DNA from: Deltaproteobacteria bacterium
Lineage (GTDB): Bacteria; Myxococcota_A; Polyangia; Polyangiales; Ga0077539
Reading direction: 5' to 3'
NCBI GenBank assembly: GCA_030694465.1
Contig: JAUXYJ010000023.1
Coordinates: 124,001-188,000, forward strand
Length of the DNA: 64,000 nt
The notes below the pieces were generated by a model. It saw only the letters and a program-made list of their open reading frames with translations, was not told the origin of the DNA and searched no databases. Below, piece after piece: positions 25,382-34,388 of this stretch (its first letter is position 1; the number at the start of each line of letters is the position of its first letter). Position numbers and translations under genes: made by a program.

Positions 25382-26943
25382 CGCGCACCTCCGTCACGGC
25401 GAAACATCGCGAGCATGCGGTGGGTCACCAAGAACCCGCCGGCGATGTTTACGGTGGCTACCAAGACAGCGAGCGCACCGAGCACGCTTGCGACGCTGAA
25501 ATCACCGTGAATTTGCAGCATTCCGCCCACGACAATGATCCCAGAGATCGCGTTGGTGACGCTCATCAGCGGGGTGTGCAGCGACGGGCTCACGCTCCAG
25601 ATGACCTGCCAGCCCACAAAGCACGCGAGCACAAACACGGTGAAGTGCTGCAAAAACGCGTTGGGCGCAAAACGCCCCAACAAAAAGAGCAGCCCGACGA
25701 CCACCATCCCAAACACGTTGGTCACCCACGCGCTGCGTGCGGGCGACTGGAGCTTGGTCTGTGCGGTCTTGGCCTCGCGCGGGGGCGGCGCGACGCTCTT
25801 GGGCTTCGCAGGCGCCTGCGGCGAGGGCTCTTTGCGCGGAGGCGCGGGCAAGATCTCACCGTCGTACACGAGCATCGCCGGACGGATGACCTCGTCCGTA
25901 AGATCCACGCGAAACTCACCGCCGGTGCGCATCTCTGAGAGAAGATTGACAAGGTTATTTGCAAAGAATCGGCTCGCGACGGGCGCCATGCGCGAGGTGA
26001 GATTCGCGTAGCCTACGATGTGCACGCCCTTGCGCTGGATCACTTGCCCGGGCTCGGTAAACACACAGTTTCCACCCTGCTCGGCAGCCAGATCGACGAT
26101 CACGCTGCCTGGCTTTAACGCGTCGACCACGTCTTCGGGGAGCAGCGTGGGGGCACGGGTCCCAGGGACCAGGGCCGTCGTGATGATCACGTCGACTTCG
26201 GCCGCTTGTGCGCGAAAGAGCGCCATTTCTGCAGCGATAAACTCGGGGCTCATCACCTTGGCGTAGCCGCCACCGCCGTCGCCGCTCTCTTCGAGGGTCA
26301 CCTCAAGAAAGGCCGCGCCCATGCTCTCGACCTGCTCTCGTGCCGCTGCGCGTGTGTCAAACGCGCGCACTTCGGCTCCCAGCGCGCGTGCTGCGCCGAT
26401 GGCCGCGAGCCCCGCGACGCCTGCACCGATCACGAGCACGCGTGCGGGCGGTGCGCTCCCGGCGGCAGTGACACTCTTGCTGAAAAGCCCTGCAAAATGA
26501 TTGGCCGATTCGATCACCGCGCGGTAGCCCGCGAGGTTCGCCATCGAGCTGAGCACGTCCATTTTTTGTGCGCGAGTGACCCTGGGGATGCGCTCGAGCG
26601 CGAGCACGTTGACCTTGCGCGCGGCGAGCGCGGGCAAGCGCGCGGGGTCACGCTCGGGTTGCACAAGCGAGATCAAGAGTGAGCCCTCGCGCAAGCACGC
26701 GATCTCGTCGAGTGAGGGCGGCTGGATCTTGAGGACGAGGTCCGATTCACCCAGGATTTTATCTTGCGAAAGGATCGTCGCGCCCGCCGCGACGTAGTCG
26801 TCGTCGTGGACCCCTGAGGCGCTCCCGGCGCCCTCTTCGATCGCGACCTCGAAGCCTAGTTTGAGGAGGGACTGAACAGACTCGGGAGTGGCCGCGACAC
26901 GTCGCTCGTCTGTTGCTCGCTCTTTGGGAATTCCGATTCGCAT
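25378..26943 (-). CDS. pntA: NAD(P) transhydrogenase subunit alpha
   Basis: 521 residues from the ATG at 26943, where the conserved start [17 protein letters not shown] begins; a longer start at 26964 adds seven unconserved residues. Domain I (about 1-375) binds NAD(H) and has the Rossmann stretch [31 protein letters not shown] Pro/Ala/Lys-rich linker (375-415) joins it to about four membrane helices at the C-terminus. This is the single-chain alpha form (PntA1 and PntA2 fused) as in E. coli. With pntB it supplies NADPH for biosynthesis and redox defence. Confidence 0.97.
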   Translation of the reverse strand: MRIGIPKERATDERRVAATPESVQSLLKLGFEVAIEEGAGSASGVHDDDYVAAGATILSQDKILGESDLVLKIQPPSLDEIACLREGSLLISLVQPERDPARLPALAARKVNVLALERIPRVTRAQKMDVLSSMANLAGYRAVIESANHFAGLFSKSVTAAGSAPPARVLVIGAGVAGLAAIGAARALGAEVRAFDTRAAAREQVESMGAAFLEVTLEESGDGGGGYAKVMSPEFIAAEMALFRAQAAEVDVIITTALVPGTRAPTLLPEDVVDALKPGSVIVDLAAEQGGNCVFTEPGQVIQRKGVHIVGYANLTSRMAPVASRFFANNLVNLLSEMRTGGEFRVDLTDEVIRPAMLVYDGEILPAPPRKEPSPQAPAKPKSVAPPPREAKTAQTKLQSPARSAWVTNVFGMVVVGLLFLLGRFAPNAFLQHFTVFVLACFVGWQVIWSVSPSLHTPLMSVTNAISGIIVVGGMLQIHGDFSVASVLGALAVLVATVNIAGGFLVTHRMLAMFRRDGGAR

Positions 26944-27023
26944 GGAAGCCGAGAGTCTATGCACGCGAGATCAAACGAACGCGGCACAAATCGCAGGCAT
27001 CGCAGCGATTGCACCTACATGGT

Positions 27024-27998
27024 TCACTTGCGAGAGAGCCAGCGTCGGAGCCGCGCGAGCGCACTCTGAGGGGGCTCGCGGGTCGGTGGCTGCGCGAGGT
27101 TTATCTCAGGGATTCTCGTAGGAGGCATCAGCGGCCCGGGTGGCGCGCCGTAGCCCGCCGCGACGGGCGGGTACTCTTCGTAGGGGTTTAAAAACGGTGA
27201 CATCGGGAGGTTCATCGTGGGCGGAGGCCCCATGGGTCGCCATTGCAACGCGGGCTGCGTATCGAGCCCCGCGGTCTGCAACGCTCCGCCATACGAGACC
27301 CCCTCGATCATGACCGGACTCACCCTGGGCGGGACAAACCCGAGCCTCGCCGCGGACGCCGATGGCGCTTTGACCCGCGAGCTGCTCGAGGCCATCGCGG
27401 TCACCATCGCGAGGGCGTCTTCGTCGGCGCGTGGGATCCACACCGCGATGCCTCCGTCGCCGATGGGGACAGGCCACACGCCCCGCTCCCAGAGGGCGAT
27501 CCAGGGCGCGAAGAGCGAGAGCTCTGACGTCACTTGAGTCTGAGAAATCACACACAGAACACTCTCAGCGAGCGCATGCACGAGCCACGGTATGCTCACC
27601 CCGAGATCCACCCGTTCGACGACGCTCTGCCATCGCATAGAGCGCACAAACTCGGGCCTCAGCGCATCCATTACGCGCACGACGGCAGCGTCTATGTCAG
27701 GTTTTTGTCTGTGCAATTGCAGCTCGGCGTCCACGCCATCGAGCACCTGGACGACGCGCTCGCTGAGCCGATGCGCGTTGCAGTGCACATGAAGCTCGCC
27801 GTAGGTGCGCACCATTTCGATCTGGCCCGCAAAGCTTGCGCTGTCCGTCCCTTCGCGGGCCGCGAGCGCGGCGTGCCACTCGTCCATTCGGTCCCTGACG
27901 AATTGCTCAAACTCTGTGCCGCACGCGTCGGCCTCGGCGTCCGGGGTGAGCGGGCGCAGCTCAGCAAGTCTCGCGATGAGTCCGTGAAGTGACTGCAT
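27024..27998 (-). CDS. Hypothetical protein with Pro-rich C-terminus
   Basis: 324 residues, not recognised. The N-terminal 200 residues are mixed helix and strand with no signal peptide or membrane segment. The C-terminal third is disordered: Pro, Tyr, Gly and Met rich with a PPMSP/PYEEYPPV stretch, ending in a basic helix LARLRRWLSRK. Cytoplasmic location is likely. The gene stands between pntA and the STAS gene, with a 243-base non-coding region upstream. Confidence 0.65.
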   Translation of the reverse strand: MQSLHGLIARLAELRPLTPDAEADACGTEFEQFVRDRMDEWHAALAAREGTDSASFAGQIEMVRTYGELHVHCNAHRLSERVVQVLDGVDAELQLHRQKPDIDAAVVRVMDALRPEFVRSMRWQSVVERVDLGVSIPWLVHALAESVLCVISQTQVTSELSLFAPWIALWERGVWPVPIGDGGIAVWIPRADEDALAMVTAMASSSSRVKAPSASAARLGFVPPRVSPVMIEGVSYGGALQTAGLDTQPALQWRPMGPPPTMNLPMSPFLNPYEEYPPVAAGYGAPPGPLMPPTRIPEINLAQPPTREPPQSALARLRRWLSRK

Positions 27999-28166
27999 AT
28001 CTCCACGAGGATCTCACACTCGCCCTCACTCGCGCGGCCCTCGTGTCGGTCGCAGCGCGCTGTGGTGCGTGACGACGTGATGGCGGTTTGCATGCCAAGT
28101 CTTTGACAGTGCGTCAGACCGGCGACACCACACACTGGGCCTAAGCGCGCACGGAATCCCACTTCA

Positions 28167-28196
28167 TTTGCAGACCGATTTTATTTCGAGTGCAAA
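28167..28196. promoter_or_regulatory. TTTGCA/TGCAAA dyad upstream of the STAS-like gene
   Basis: TTTGCA (28167-28172) and TGCAAA (28191-28196) are inverted across 18 AT-rich bases, about 45 bases before the start at 28242. Position and composition suggest a promoter or operator. The remaining bases from 27999 to 28241 hold no gene I can support. Confidence 0.35.
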
Positions 28197-28229
28197 CGGT
28201 GCGTGGGTGTCTCAGCCTGATTTTTGGAC

Positions 28230-28234
28230 GGAGG
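28230..28234 (+). promoter_or_regulatory. Strong ribosome binding site (GGAGG)
   Basis: GGAGG seven bases before the ATG at 28242. It decides the start of the STAS-like gene against the in-frame TTG at 28224. Confidence 0.75.
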
Positions 28235-28241
28235 TCTACGT

Positions 28242-28586
28242 ATGAGTTGGGTGGTTCGAGGACAACAAAGCAAAGACATGGAGCTGCTCTTTGTGTTTCG
28301 AGGAAAGCTCACATCTGAAGAGGGCGCGCAGTCGGCGAAGGCCGTGACCGACGCGCTCACGATTGCCCCACGGCGGATCTGCTGGGACCTTCGAAGCATG
28401 GACGGGTACGACAGCGACGCGCGCAAGGCGTGGCAGAGCGCGATCGTGCCACTTCGCCACCGGATCACGGCGATCCGCGTCGTGGGTGGCACCAAGCTCG
28501 CCCGCATGGGCGCCGCCGCGCTGGGTCTCGCGCTGGGAGTCAACGTGAGCTTCGAAGAGATCGACGAGATCCGCAGGGCCGCCTAA
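28242..28586 (+). CDS. STAS-like / SpoIIAA-like small protein
   Basis: 114 residues, starting after a clear GGAGG. The pattern MELLFVFRGKLTSEEGAQSAKAV, then RRICWDLRSMDGYDSDARKAWQSAI and TAIRVVGGTKLARMGAAALG fits the alternating strand-helix order of the SpoIIAA/STAS-like fold found in anti-sigma antagonists and lipid-binding relatives. The usual serine in a DxS motif is replaced by a MDGYDSDA stretch, so phosphorylation is uncertain. Many single-domain proteins of this type occur in myxobacteria. Stand-alone gene with its own promoter-like region. Confidence 0.6.
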   Translation: MSWVVRGQQSKDMELLFVFRGKLTSEEGAQSAKAVTDALTIAPRRICWDLRSMDGYDSDARKAWQSAIVPLRHRITAIRVVGGTKLARMGAAALGLALGVNVSFEEIDEIRRAA

Positions 28587-28665
28587 AGACCCCTGGTGGT
28601 GGGTCTCGCGACAATTCGACGCGGCGTAAGGCACCCAGGACACGCCGCAGTGCATCGTAATTCGC

Positions 28666-29331
28666 ATGACCCATTTACGTATTGCGCTCCTGGGAGTCTT
28701 CGGGCTCTCGGTCTCGGCGGCCATCGTTCGCTGGCAAGCAGCCCGGCACTGGGTCAAAGAGCCCGCGTTTGCGCTCTTGGCGCGCGAGCAATCGTGTGAG
28801 ATCCGGCTGTATCCCGCGTATGTCGTGGCCGAAACGCGCGTGCAAGGGCGAGACGCTCGCGCCGTGAGCAGCGAGGGCTTTCGCCGGATCGCGCGGTATA
28901 TTTTTGGAGGCAATCACGCGGGTCAATCCATCGCGATGACCGCGCCGGTGATGCAACAGGCCCAGGGCGAGCGCATCGCGATGACGGCACCGGTCACGCA
29001 AGCACAGGGCGACGGGCAGAGCTTTGTCATCGCGTTCGTGCTCCCCGCGGGGCGCTCACGTGAAGAATTTCCGACGCCCAATGACAACATTGTCACGTTG
29101 CGTACGGTGCCTGAGCGTCGCGTGGCGACCCTGCGCTTTGCAGGGAGCGTGGCACCCGACATCGTCGCGCAGCACACTCACGAGCTGCGCAATTGGCTCG
29201 CGGCGCGCAACGAAGTCCCCGCCGGAGAGCCCACGCTCGCTCGCTATGATCCGCCGAGTACCCTGGGATTTCTCAGGCGCAATGAGATTTGGATCGAGCT
29301 CGGCGACGCGCCCTCTGCCCACGCCCCATGA
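28666..29331 (+). CDS. SOUL haem-binding family protein
   Basis: 221 residues. A single N-terminal hydrophobic helix (about residues 4-22) anchors or exports the protein. The rest is the SOUL/HBP fold: EIRLYPAYVVAETRV, FRRIARYIFGGNHAGQSIAMTAPVMQ and GQSFVIAFVLP are diagnostic. The IAMTAPV motif occurs twice in tandem. SOUL proteins bind haem or other tetrapyrroles loosely. Its stop overlaps the ATG of the next gene (ATGA), coupling it to a CrtI-like oxidoreductase. Confidence 0.92.
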   Translation: MTHLRIALLGVFGLSVSAAIVRWQAARHWVKEPAFALLAREQSCEIRLYPAYVVAETRVQGRDARAVSSEGFRRIARYIFGGNHAGQSIAMTAPVMQQAQGERIAMTAPVTQAQGDGQSFVIAFVLPAGRSREEFPTPNDNIVTLRTVPERRVATLRFAGSVAPDIVAQHTHELRNWLAARNEVPAGEPTLARYDPPSTLGFLRRNEIWIELGDAPSAHAP

Positions 29332-30830
29332 GCAACGGCCTCGCGGTGCGCGAAGAGCTCTTTGATGTCGCGGTGATCGGCGCGGGATTTGGCGGTCTTG
29401 GCGCGGCTCTCACGCTCGCCGAGCAGGGCCAGCGCGTCGTGCTGTTTGAAGCCTTGAAGTATCCCGGTGGCTGCGCGAGCACCTTCTCACGAGGCGGCTA
29501 CCGCTTTGAATCGGGCGCCACGTTGTTCTCGGGATTTGCCCCAGGACAGCCCTTCGCGAAGTGGATCGAGCGACACCAGATGGAGGTCACCACGCGATCG
29601 ATCGCGCCGATGGTGCAGCTTCGTACATCTGAATTTGTCCTGGATATTTCCAGCGATCGAGACTCGCTTATTGATTCGCTGTGCGCGCTCCCCGGAGTGC
29701 CCGCGGAGCGATGCAGGGCGTTCTTCGACTACCAGCGCACCATCGCGGACGTGCTCTGGAGCCTGCTCGACGACCCCACGCTCTTGCCTCCGTTTCGCAT
29801 GAGCACGCTGATGCGACACGTCGCGAGGGTCCCTCGCTATGCGGCGCTCTTGCGGTGTATCGGGCGCCCCCTTGCGCAGATTCTCAAGCGATTTGGACTA
29901 GAAAACTGTACACCCCTGCGACACTACCTCGACGCTGTTTTGCAAATCACCGTGCAAGCTTCGAGCGAAGAAGCCGAGGCGCCCTTCGCCCTTGCGACCA
30001 TGGACTACTACTTTCGGGGGACCGTCCATGTGCACCATGGCATTGGCGCACTCGCGCAAGCGATGGTCGACGCCTGCACGCAGTTGGGCACAAGCGCGCG
30101 GATGGCAGATGCAGTGCACAGCGTTCGTCGCGAGGGAATCTACTGGCGAATCACCACGCGCAAGAGCAACGTGCTCGCCCGGCACGTCGTCGCCAACGTG
30201 CTGCCCTCGGCTGCGGCGTCGCTCTTGGGCCAGGCGACCCCACGCACGCAGTCGCTTCAGCGCGCGGTCGACGCGGGGTGGAGCGCCATCATGCTCTACC
30301 TCGCCGTCACGGGCGATCGCATCGCGCGTCGCGAGGCCCATCATCTTGAGCTCGTCCTCGACCCTCGCGCGCCCTTTGTCGACGGAAACCATGTGTTTCT
30401 ATCGATTTCTGGCGAAGACGAGCCTGAGCGCGCGCCCCACGGCCAGCGCACCATCACGTGCTCGACCCATGTCGCGATGTCTAAACTTCGCGGGCTCGAC
30501 GACGCTGCGCGAGCGCAGCTTGTGGCGAGCATTCAAGACCAGATGAGGCAGACCCTCGCGGCAAGAGCGCCTGAGATTTCAGAGGCGATTGTGCACGAGC
30601 TCACAGCTTCTCCGAGGACCTTTGAGCGCTTCACTAGGCGCCCCGAGGGCCTCGTCGGAGGTGTGCCTCGTCGCGCCGGGCTCGCGCACTATCGCCATTT
30701 GGGCCCGATGCAAATCGCGCCACATGTGTGGCTCGTTGGGGACAGCGTGTTTCCGGGGCAGAGCACGCTGGCCACTGCGATCGGCGGGATGCGCGTCGCA
30801 GCGGCGATCGGGGCTCGTTCGAGCGCGTAG
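29328..30830 (+). CDS. FAD-dependent phytoene desaturase / carotenoid isomerase-like oxidoreductase
   Basis: 500 residues from the ATG at 29328 (an upstream start at 29289 would overlap the SOUL gene by 43 bases). The FAD-binding Rossmann motif is VAVIGAGFGGLGAALTLAEQGQRVVLFEA, followed by the family stretch YPGGCASTFSRGGYRFESGATLF seen in CrtI, CrtD and plant CRTISO. The C-terminal FAD motif is VWLVGDSVFPGQSTLATAIGGMRVAAAI. No other carotenoid genes are nearby, so the substrate may be a carotenoid, a sterol or another polyisoprenoid. Coupled to the SOUL protein by a four-base overlap. Confidence 0.9.
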   Translation: MSNGLAVREELFDVAVIGAGFGGLGAALTLAEQGQRVVLFEALKYPGGCASTFSRGGYRFESGATLFSGFAPGQPFAKWIERHQMEVTTRSIAPMVQLRTSEFVLDISSDRDSLIDSLCALPGVPAERCRAFFDYQRTIADVLWSLLDDPTLLPPFRMSTLMRHVARVPRYAALLRCIGRPLAQILKRFGLENCTPLRHYLDAVLQITVQASSEEAEAPFALATMDYYFRGTVHVHHGIGALAQAMVDACTQLGTSARMADAVHSVRREGIYWRITTRKSNVLARHVVANVLPSAAASLLGQATPRTQSLQRAVDAGWSAIMLYLAVTGDRIARREAHHLELVLDPRAPFVDGNHVFLSISGEDEPERAPHGQRTITCSTHVAMSKLRGLDDAARAQLVASIQDQMRQTLAARAPEISEAIVHELTASPRTFERFTRRPEGLVGGVPRRAGLAHYRHLGPMQIAPHVWLVGDSVFPGQSTLATAIGGMRVAAAIGARSSA

Positions 30831-31052
30831 AAGTGCTCACTTGGGAGAGCAAGCGAGCACTGCTTCGCGACCTCGCGCGCGCTTGACGAGACGCACAAAC
30901 ACTACCCAGCAATCCGAGCGAACGACGCTCCTCAACGTGGGGACGCTCGCGCTCTCCAGTGCTTGACTCACGTTACATCTCGCGGAGCCATGCACAGCGC
31001 ACTTGGCCACTCGACAAGCGCCGCAGAGAGACACACCAAGGCCGACCTCGCC

Positions 31053-31823
31053 ATGCGTGTCACCTCGCTTGAGTCCAAGCCCTTTCACTCAGTCCCGTAT
31101 CTCAACGCAGGTCCCCGTGGCGTCGCTGTGCGCGCGCGCTTGCCCTGGTATCACGGCACCGTCGACGCGCTCCCCGAGGGCTGCGACGCGCTGGTGCTCA
31201 CCTCGGATTTGCAGGGTCGCTCGGTCGCTTCATCCCACGCGCCACCGGACCAGCTCTTGGGCGTCGTGATCGCCGAAGCCCTGAGCGATCACGAGTCTAC
31301 ACGCTACGATTCGCTAGGGATTCTCCTGGCCGGAGACCTCTTCGCCGTCTCGGGTGCGTGCAAGCGAGGTGGCTACGGCGATGTGCGGCCAGTCTTTGAC
31401 GCGTTTGCCGCGATCGCCGCGTGGACCCTCGCCATCGCGGGCAACCACGACGACATCTCGCAGTGCGCAGACCACGACGTGGCCCTCTTGGATGGCGACG
31501 TGGTCTCTGTGGGCGACGTGCGAATCGGCGGCGTGGGCTTGGTCGAGAGCAGCAAGATCAAGCACGGCCGGCGCTCGCCCGAAGAGCAACACACGCTGCG
31601 CGAGATCGTGCTCGAAGAGCGATGCGACGTGCTCTTGCTTCACGAGGGACCTGACTTCGAGACACGCAAGGGACACACAGAGATTCGCGAGCAGCTCGTC
31701 AAGCACCGTGTGGGTCTCACCGTGTTCGGACACACCGCGTGGGACGAGCCACTCGCCGAGCTCGCGCCGGGCGTCCAGGCGCTCAACACCCACGAGCGCG
31801 TGATCATTTTGCGAGCCAAATAA
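31053..31823 (+). CDS. Calcineurin-like metallophosphoesterase
   Basis: 256 residues from the ATG at 31053; earlier in-frame starts at 30963 and 30990 are possible. Metal-binding motifs are in order: SDLQG (a DxH variant), LLAGDLF, AIAGNHDD, LLLHEGP and FGHTAWDEP. This is the standard five-block pattern of the superfamily with a binuclear metal centre; substrates can be phosphomono- or diesters or nucleotides. No signal peptide, so cytoplasmic. The gene is flanked by unrelated genes on the same strand. The 222 bases upstream of the chosen start hold no other gene. Confidence 0.85.
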   Translation: MRVTSLESKPFHSVPYLNAGPRGVAVRARLPWYHGTVDALPEGCDALVLTSDLQGRSVASSHAPPDQLLGVVIAEALSDHESTRYDSLGILLAGDLFAVSGACKRGGYGDVRPVFDAFAAIAAWTLAIAGNHDDISQCADHDVALLDGDVVSVGDVRIGGVGLVESSKIKHGRRSPEEQHTLREIVLEERCDVLLLHEGPDFETRKGHTEIREQLVKHRVGLTVFGHTAWDEPLAELAPGVQALNTHERVIILRAK

Positions 31824-31868
31824 CACCCGAGCGCGCGACCTCGGACACATCCCCTCTATGCTCCGCCG

Positions 31869-32786
31869 ATGCTCTCTTGGTCTCAACGTGCGTGGGCGGT
31901 GGTGTTTGCGTCGTGTTGGCTCGCTGGCTGCGCCGCACAGCCGCGCGTGTCGTCCCCATCGCAGCCCATCGCCGTCGATCTCAACGATCCCGACCTCGAT
32001 GGCGTGCGCGGAGCAGCCGACCACTGCCCCCTTGTGGCCGAAGACCGCGACGGAGTCGCCGACGAAGACGGCTGCCCCGAAGTCGATCAAGACTGCGATG
32101 GGATCGAAGACAGCCGCGATCGCTGCCCCACACAGGCCGAAGACCTTGACGGATTTGAAGACGAAGATGGCTGCGAGGACCCCGACAACGACGACGATCG
32201 CATCGAAGATCGATGTGACCAATGCCCCAATGAGCCCGAGACCTATCAGGGCATCGACGACGAGGACGGCTGCCCAGATCGCAGCCACGTCGTGGTGTCT
32301 CACCAAGACATCGTCATCATGGAGCGAGTATTTTTTCAGCGCAATCGCGTGACACCGTTCGAGCGATCGATCCCAGTGTTGCAGGCGATCGCGCAGGTCA
32401 TGGCCCAACACGTTGAGATCCGTCGCGTCGCCGTGGTGGGTCACAGCAGCGGGGACGAGCGCAATGCGCAGGCGCTGTCACTGCGGCGCGCAAACAGCGC
32501 GAGAGACTGGCTCATCGCGCACGGCGTCGATGCGGCGCGACTCGAGGCCGTGGGCCGCGGGAGCACACAGCCCGTTGTGATCGAGAACTCCCACGCAGAC
32601 CGCGAGCGCAATCGCAACGTGGAGTTCTCGCTGCGCGAGCAGACCCAGCCACCCGAGGCTCCTCCCAGAGCGCCTCGCCCGGTGACCCTCTGCCCTCCTG
32701 CGACGCCTCGCCCGAGCGTCCCGGGTGGGTGTCCGCTGCCAGACCCGCGCCCCGGCGGAACGAGCGAGCCTAGCGGGCCGCGTTGA
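31869..32786 (+). CDS. OmpA-family lipoprotein with thrombospondin-3-like Ca repeats
   Basis: 305 residues. A lipoprotein signal ends at WLAGC (Cys21). Residues 35-135 are a run of Asp-rich repeats (DxDxDGxxDxxDxCP), as in thrombospondin type 3, each expected to bind calcium. Residues 145-260 are an OmpA-C domain: VFFQRNRVTPFERSIPVL, then VAVVGHSSGDERNAQALSLRRANSARDWLIAHGV and the final ERNRNVEFSL, which bind peptidoglycan. A Pro-rich tail ends the protein. It links the outer membrane to the wall. It converges with and overlaps the next gene by 17 bases. Confidence 0.93.
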   Translation: MLSWSQRAWAVVFASCWLAGCAAQPRVSSPSQPIAVDLNDPDLDGVRGAADHCPLVAEDRDGVADEDGCPEVDQDCDGIEDSRDRCPTQAEDLDGFEDEDGCEDPDNDDDRIEDRCDQCPNEPETYQGIDDEDGCPDRSHVVVSHQDIVIMERVFFQRNRVTPFERSIPVLQAIAQVMAQHVEIRRVAVVGHSSGDERNAQALSLRRANSARDWLIAHGVDAARLEAVGRGSTQPVVIENSHADRERNRNVEFSLREQTQPPEAPPRAPRPVTLCPPATPRPSVPGGCPLPDPRPGGTSEPSGPR

Positions 32787-33366
32787 TCGAGCGCAGGTAG
32801 ACCAAGATCTTGCTGAGGTCCGCGTCGCTCACGCGCGATGCCGGGATCGCTCGCATGGTCCCCTGCCCGTCGCGGACGACCGAACGCACGTGCGCCGCCG
32901 AATCATTGCGGCCTATGAGCCGCGGACCCACGCGCGATGCGCCTCCAGGGTGACACCTCCCGCAGGTGCGGTTGAAGAGCTCACGCCCCTGTGCGAGGTC
33001 AGGATCGACGGTCGGCGTGGGGCGCACCGTAGGGCGTGGCACGGGCGGTCGCGAGGGCTCGACGCGCGGAGGTGTTGTCTGCGCGGGGGGCTGTGGGAGC
33101 TCTGCGCGCGCGTCGAGCACAGAGGGCACATCAGGGCTCGTGGACGCATCAGTGCTCAAAAGCGGCGACGTCGCCGGGTCTGCTGCGTTGCCCGATGGCG
33201 TGGCGTCAGCGGCCATCACGTCGAGGCCCGCGACCGTGGGCTCGGTGACAACAGACTCGACGGCGCCCGATGATTGCGGCGACGGAGGAGGCACTTCGAC
33301 CACGGGCGCGGGAGTGCAGGCGGCCAAGCACAGCGCGAGACAGCCGAGGACTGAACGGTGATTCAT
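32770..33366 (-). CDS. Cytochrome c-like lipoprotein
   Basis: 198 residues. A lipoprotein signal ends at CLAAC (about residue 16), then about 95 residues of Pro/Ser/Thr/Asp-rich linker that contains a copy of the ATSP palindrome. The C-terminal 90 residues are a small class I cytochrome c domain: ELFNRTCGRCHPGGA binds haem, GPRLIGRND follows, and ISASRVSD-like sequence (IPASRVSDADL) contributes the distal methionine region MRAIPASRV. It is an electron-transfer protein on the outside of a membrane. Partner not identifiable. Confidence 0.85.
   Translation of the reverse strand: MNHRSVLGCLALCLAACTPAPVVEVPPPSPQSSGAVESVVTEPTVAGLDVMAADATPSGNAADPATSPLLSTDASTSPDVPSVLDARAELPQPPAQTTPPRVEPSRPPVPRPTVRPTPTVDPDLAQGRELFNRTCGRCHPGGASRVGPRLIGRNDSAAHVRSVVRDGQGTMRAIPASRVSDADLSKILVYLRSINAAR
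33163..33176 (-). repeat. ATSP palindrome, copy 2 (exact)
   Basis: Exact copy in the linker of the cytochrome c-like lipoprotein gene; in the host frame it encodes DPATSPLL. The flanking bases match copy 1 over 20 positions (aagcggcgacgtcgccgggt on the plus strand). Confidence 0.85.
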
Positions 33367-33470
33367 AAGACCGACACCATCGCACCTCTGCGAGCAAAAA
33401 AGCCAATGGATACGCGATTGCTTCTCCGGGCGCAGCCACGGACTCGACAGAGGACGGTAGACTCAGGCCC

Positions 33471-34388
33471 ATGAAGATCCGACCGATCTGGGCAATCGCG
33501 TGGGCCCTCGCGGCATGCACGCAAGAGCCCACACCCAGCGCACGTGTCGCGCCCCACGTGCAGCCCTCGCCCGAACCTCGCCAAGAGAGCGCGCTGCAAG
33601 AGTTTGTGTTGGACGTGAGCGCCCTCGGAGACGAGCTGCGCGCTCGCGCGCTTCCGGTGCCCGAGCAGAGCGACGCGGACCGCACCTTGGCCGTGCGGTG
33701 GCGCCTGCGGGATGGGAGCGTTCGGGCGTGGGCCTTCGCCGACCGGCCGGTCCTTGATGCGCGGTTCATCGGGCGCACGCAGGCGCTGCTCGTGCTCACG
33801 ACGCAACACGAGCTGCTGCGATTGGACACGCAGAACCCCGACGCGACGCCGGTGACTTTAGACCGCGAGGTCCTTGGGCCCTTGAGCCTGGATGATGCCG
33901 GCCGATGGGTCGTCTACGTGCGCGGCGAGATGCCTGAGTATCAGGTCATGCGTGCGGACATCGAGGGCCAGAGTCAGCCCGTCGCGCTCGCGCCCGCGCT
34001 CGTCCCAGCGTGGTCTCCGATGATCACACCGGATGGGCATGAGGTGATCTTTGTGGCGAGCGCCGAGGGGAGCCCGGCGATGTTCAGGGTGCGTGACAGC
34101 GGCGCGGCGCACCGGTGGATGCTCCCGCCCAACGTGCCACTCCCGACGGGTCCATCGGCGCCCGTGATGGTCGGCGACGCGATGGTGTACGAGTCGGATG
34201 GCGCCGTGTTTCGCCTGGGATTAGACGGGAGTGACAGAGGGACTCTGCCTGGATATTCGCTGCCCATTCGAATGCTCGATGACACTGTGTTCGTGCAGCG
34301 CCGTGGAGAGTACTCAGCGACGAACGCCACGGTCGCGCCTCGCGCTTTGATCACTGCGCGCGGCGCGATCACGGGAGAGCCGCGATGA
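33471..34388 (+). CDS. Lipoprotein with WD40/TolB-like beta-propeller
   Basis: 305 residues with a lipoprotein signal ending at ALAAC (Cys16). The body is a repeated beta pattern reminiscent of TolB or WD40-like propellers: LRLDTQNPDATPVTLDREVLGPLSLDDAGRWVVYVRG, then PAWSPMITPDGHEVIFVASAEG and so on, each blade ending in a Trp/Ser/Pro-Asp-Gly turn. No enzyme motif. Its TGA overlaps the ATG of the following M23 peptidase gene (ATGA), so both envelope proteins are co-translated. Confidence 0.75.
   Translation: MKIRPIWAIAWALAACTQEPTPSARVAPHVQPSPEPRQESALQEFVLDVSALGDELRARALPVPEQSDADRTLAVRWRLRDGSVRAWAFADRPVLDARFIGRTQALLVLTTQHELLRLDTQNPDATPVTLDREVLGPLSLDDAGRWVVYVRGEMPEYQVMRADIEGQSQPVALAPALVPAWSPMITPDGHEVIFVASAEGSPAMFRVRDSGAAHRWMLPPNVPLPTGPSAPVMVGDAMVYESDGAVFRLGLDGSDRGTLPGYSLPIRMLDDTVFVQRRGEYSATNATVAPRALITARGAITGEPR

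Noticed and set aside
24026..25510. Long open frame (494 codons) antisense to pntB
   Set aside because: Codon shadow of pntB, whose protein is certain; the antisense product is His/Arg-rich without any fold signal.
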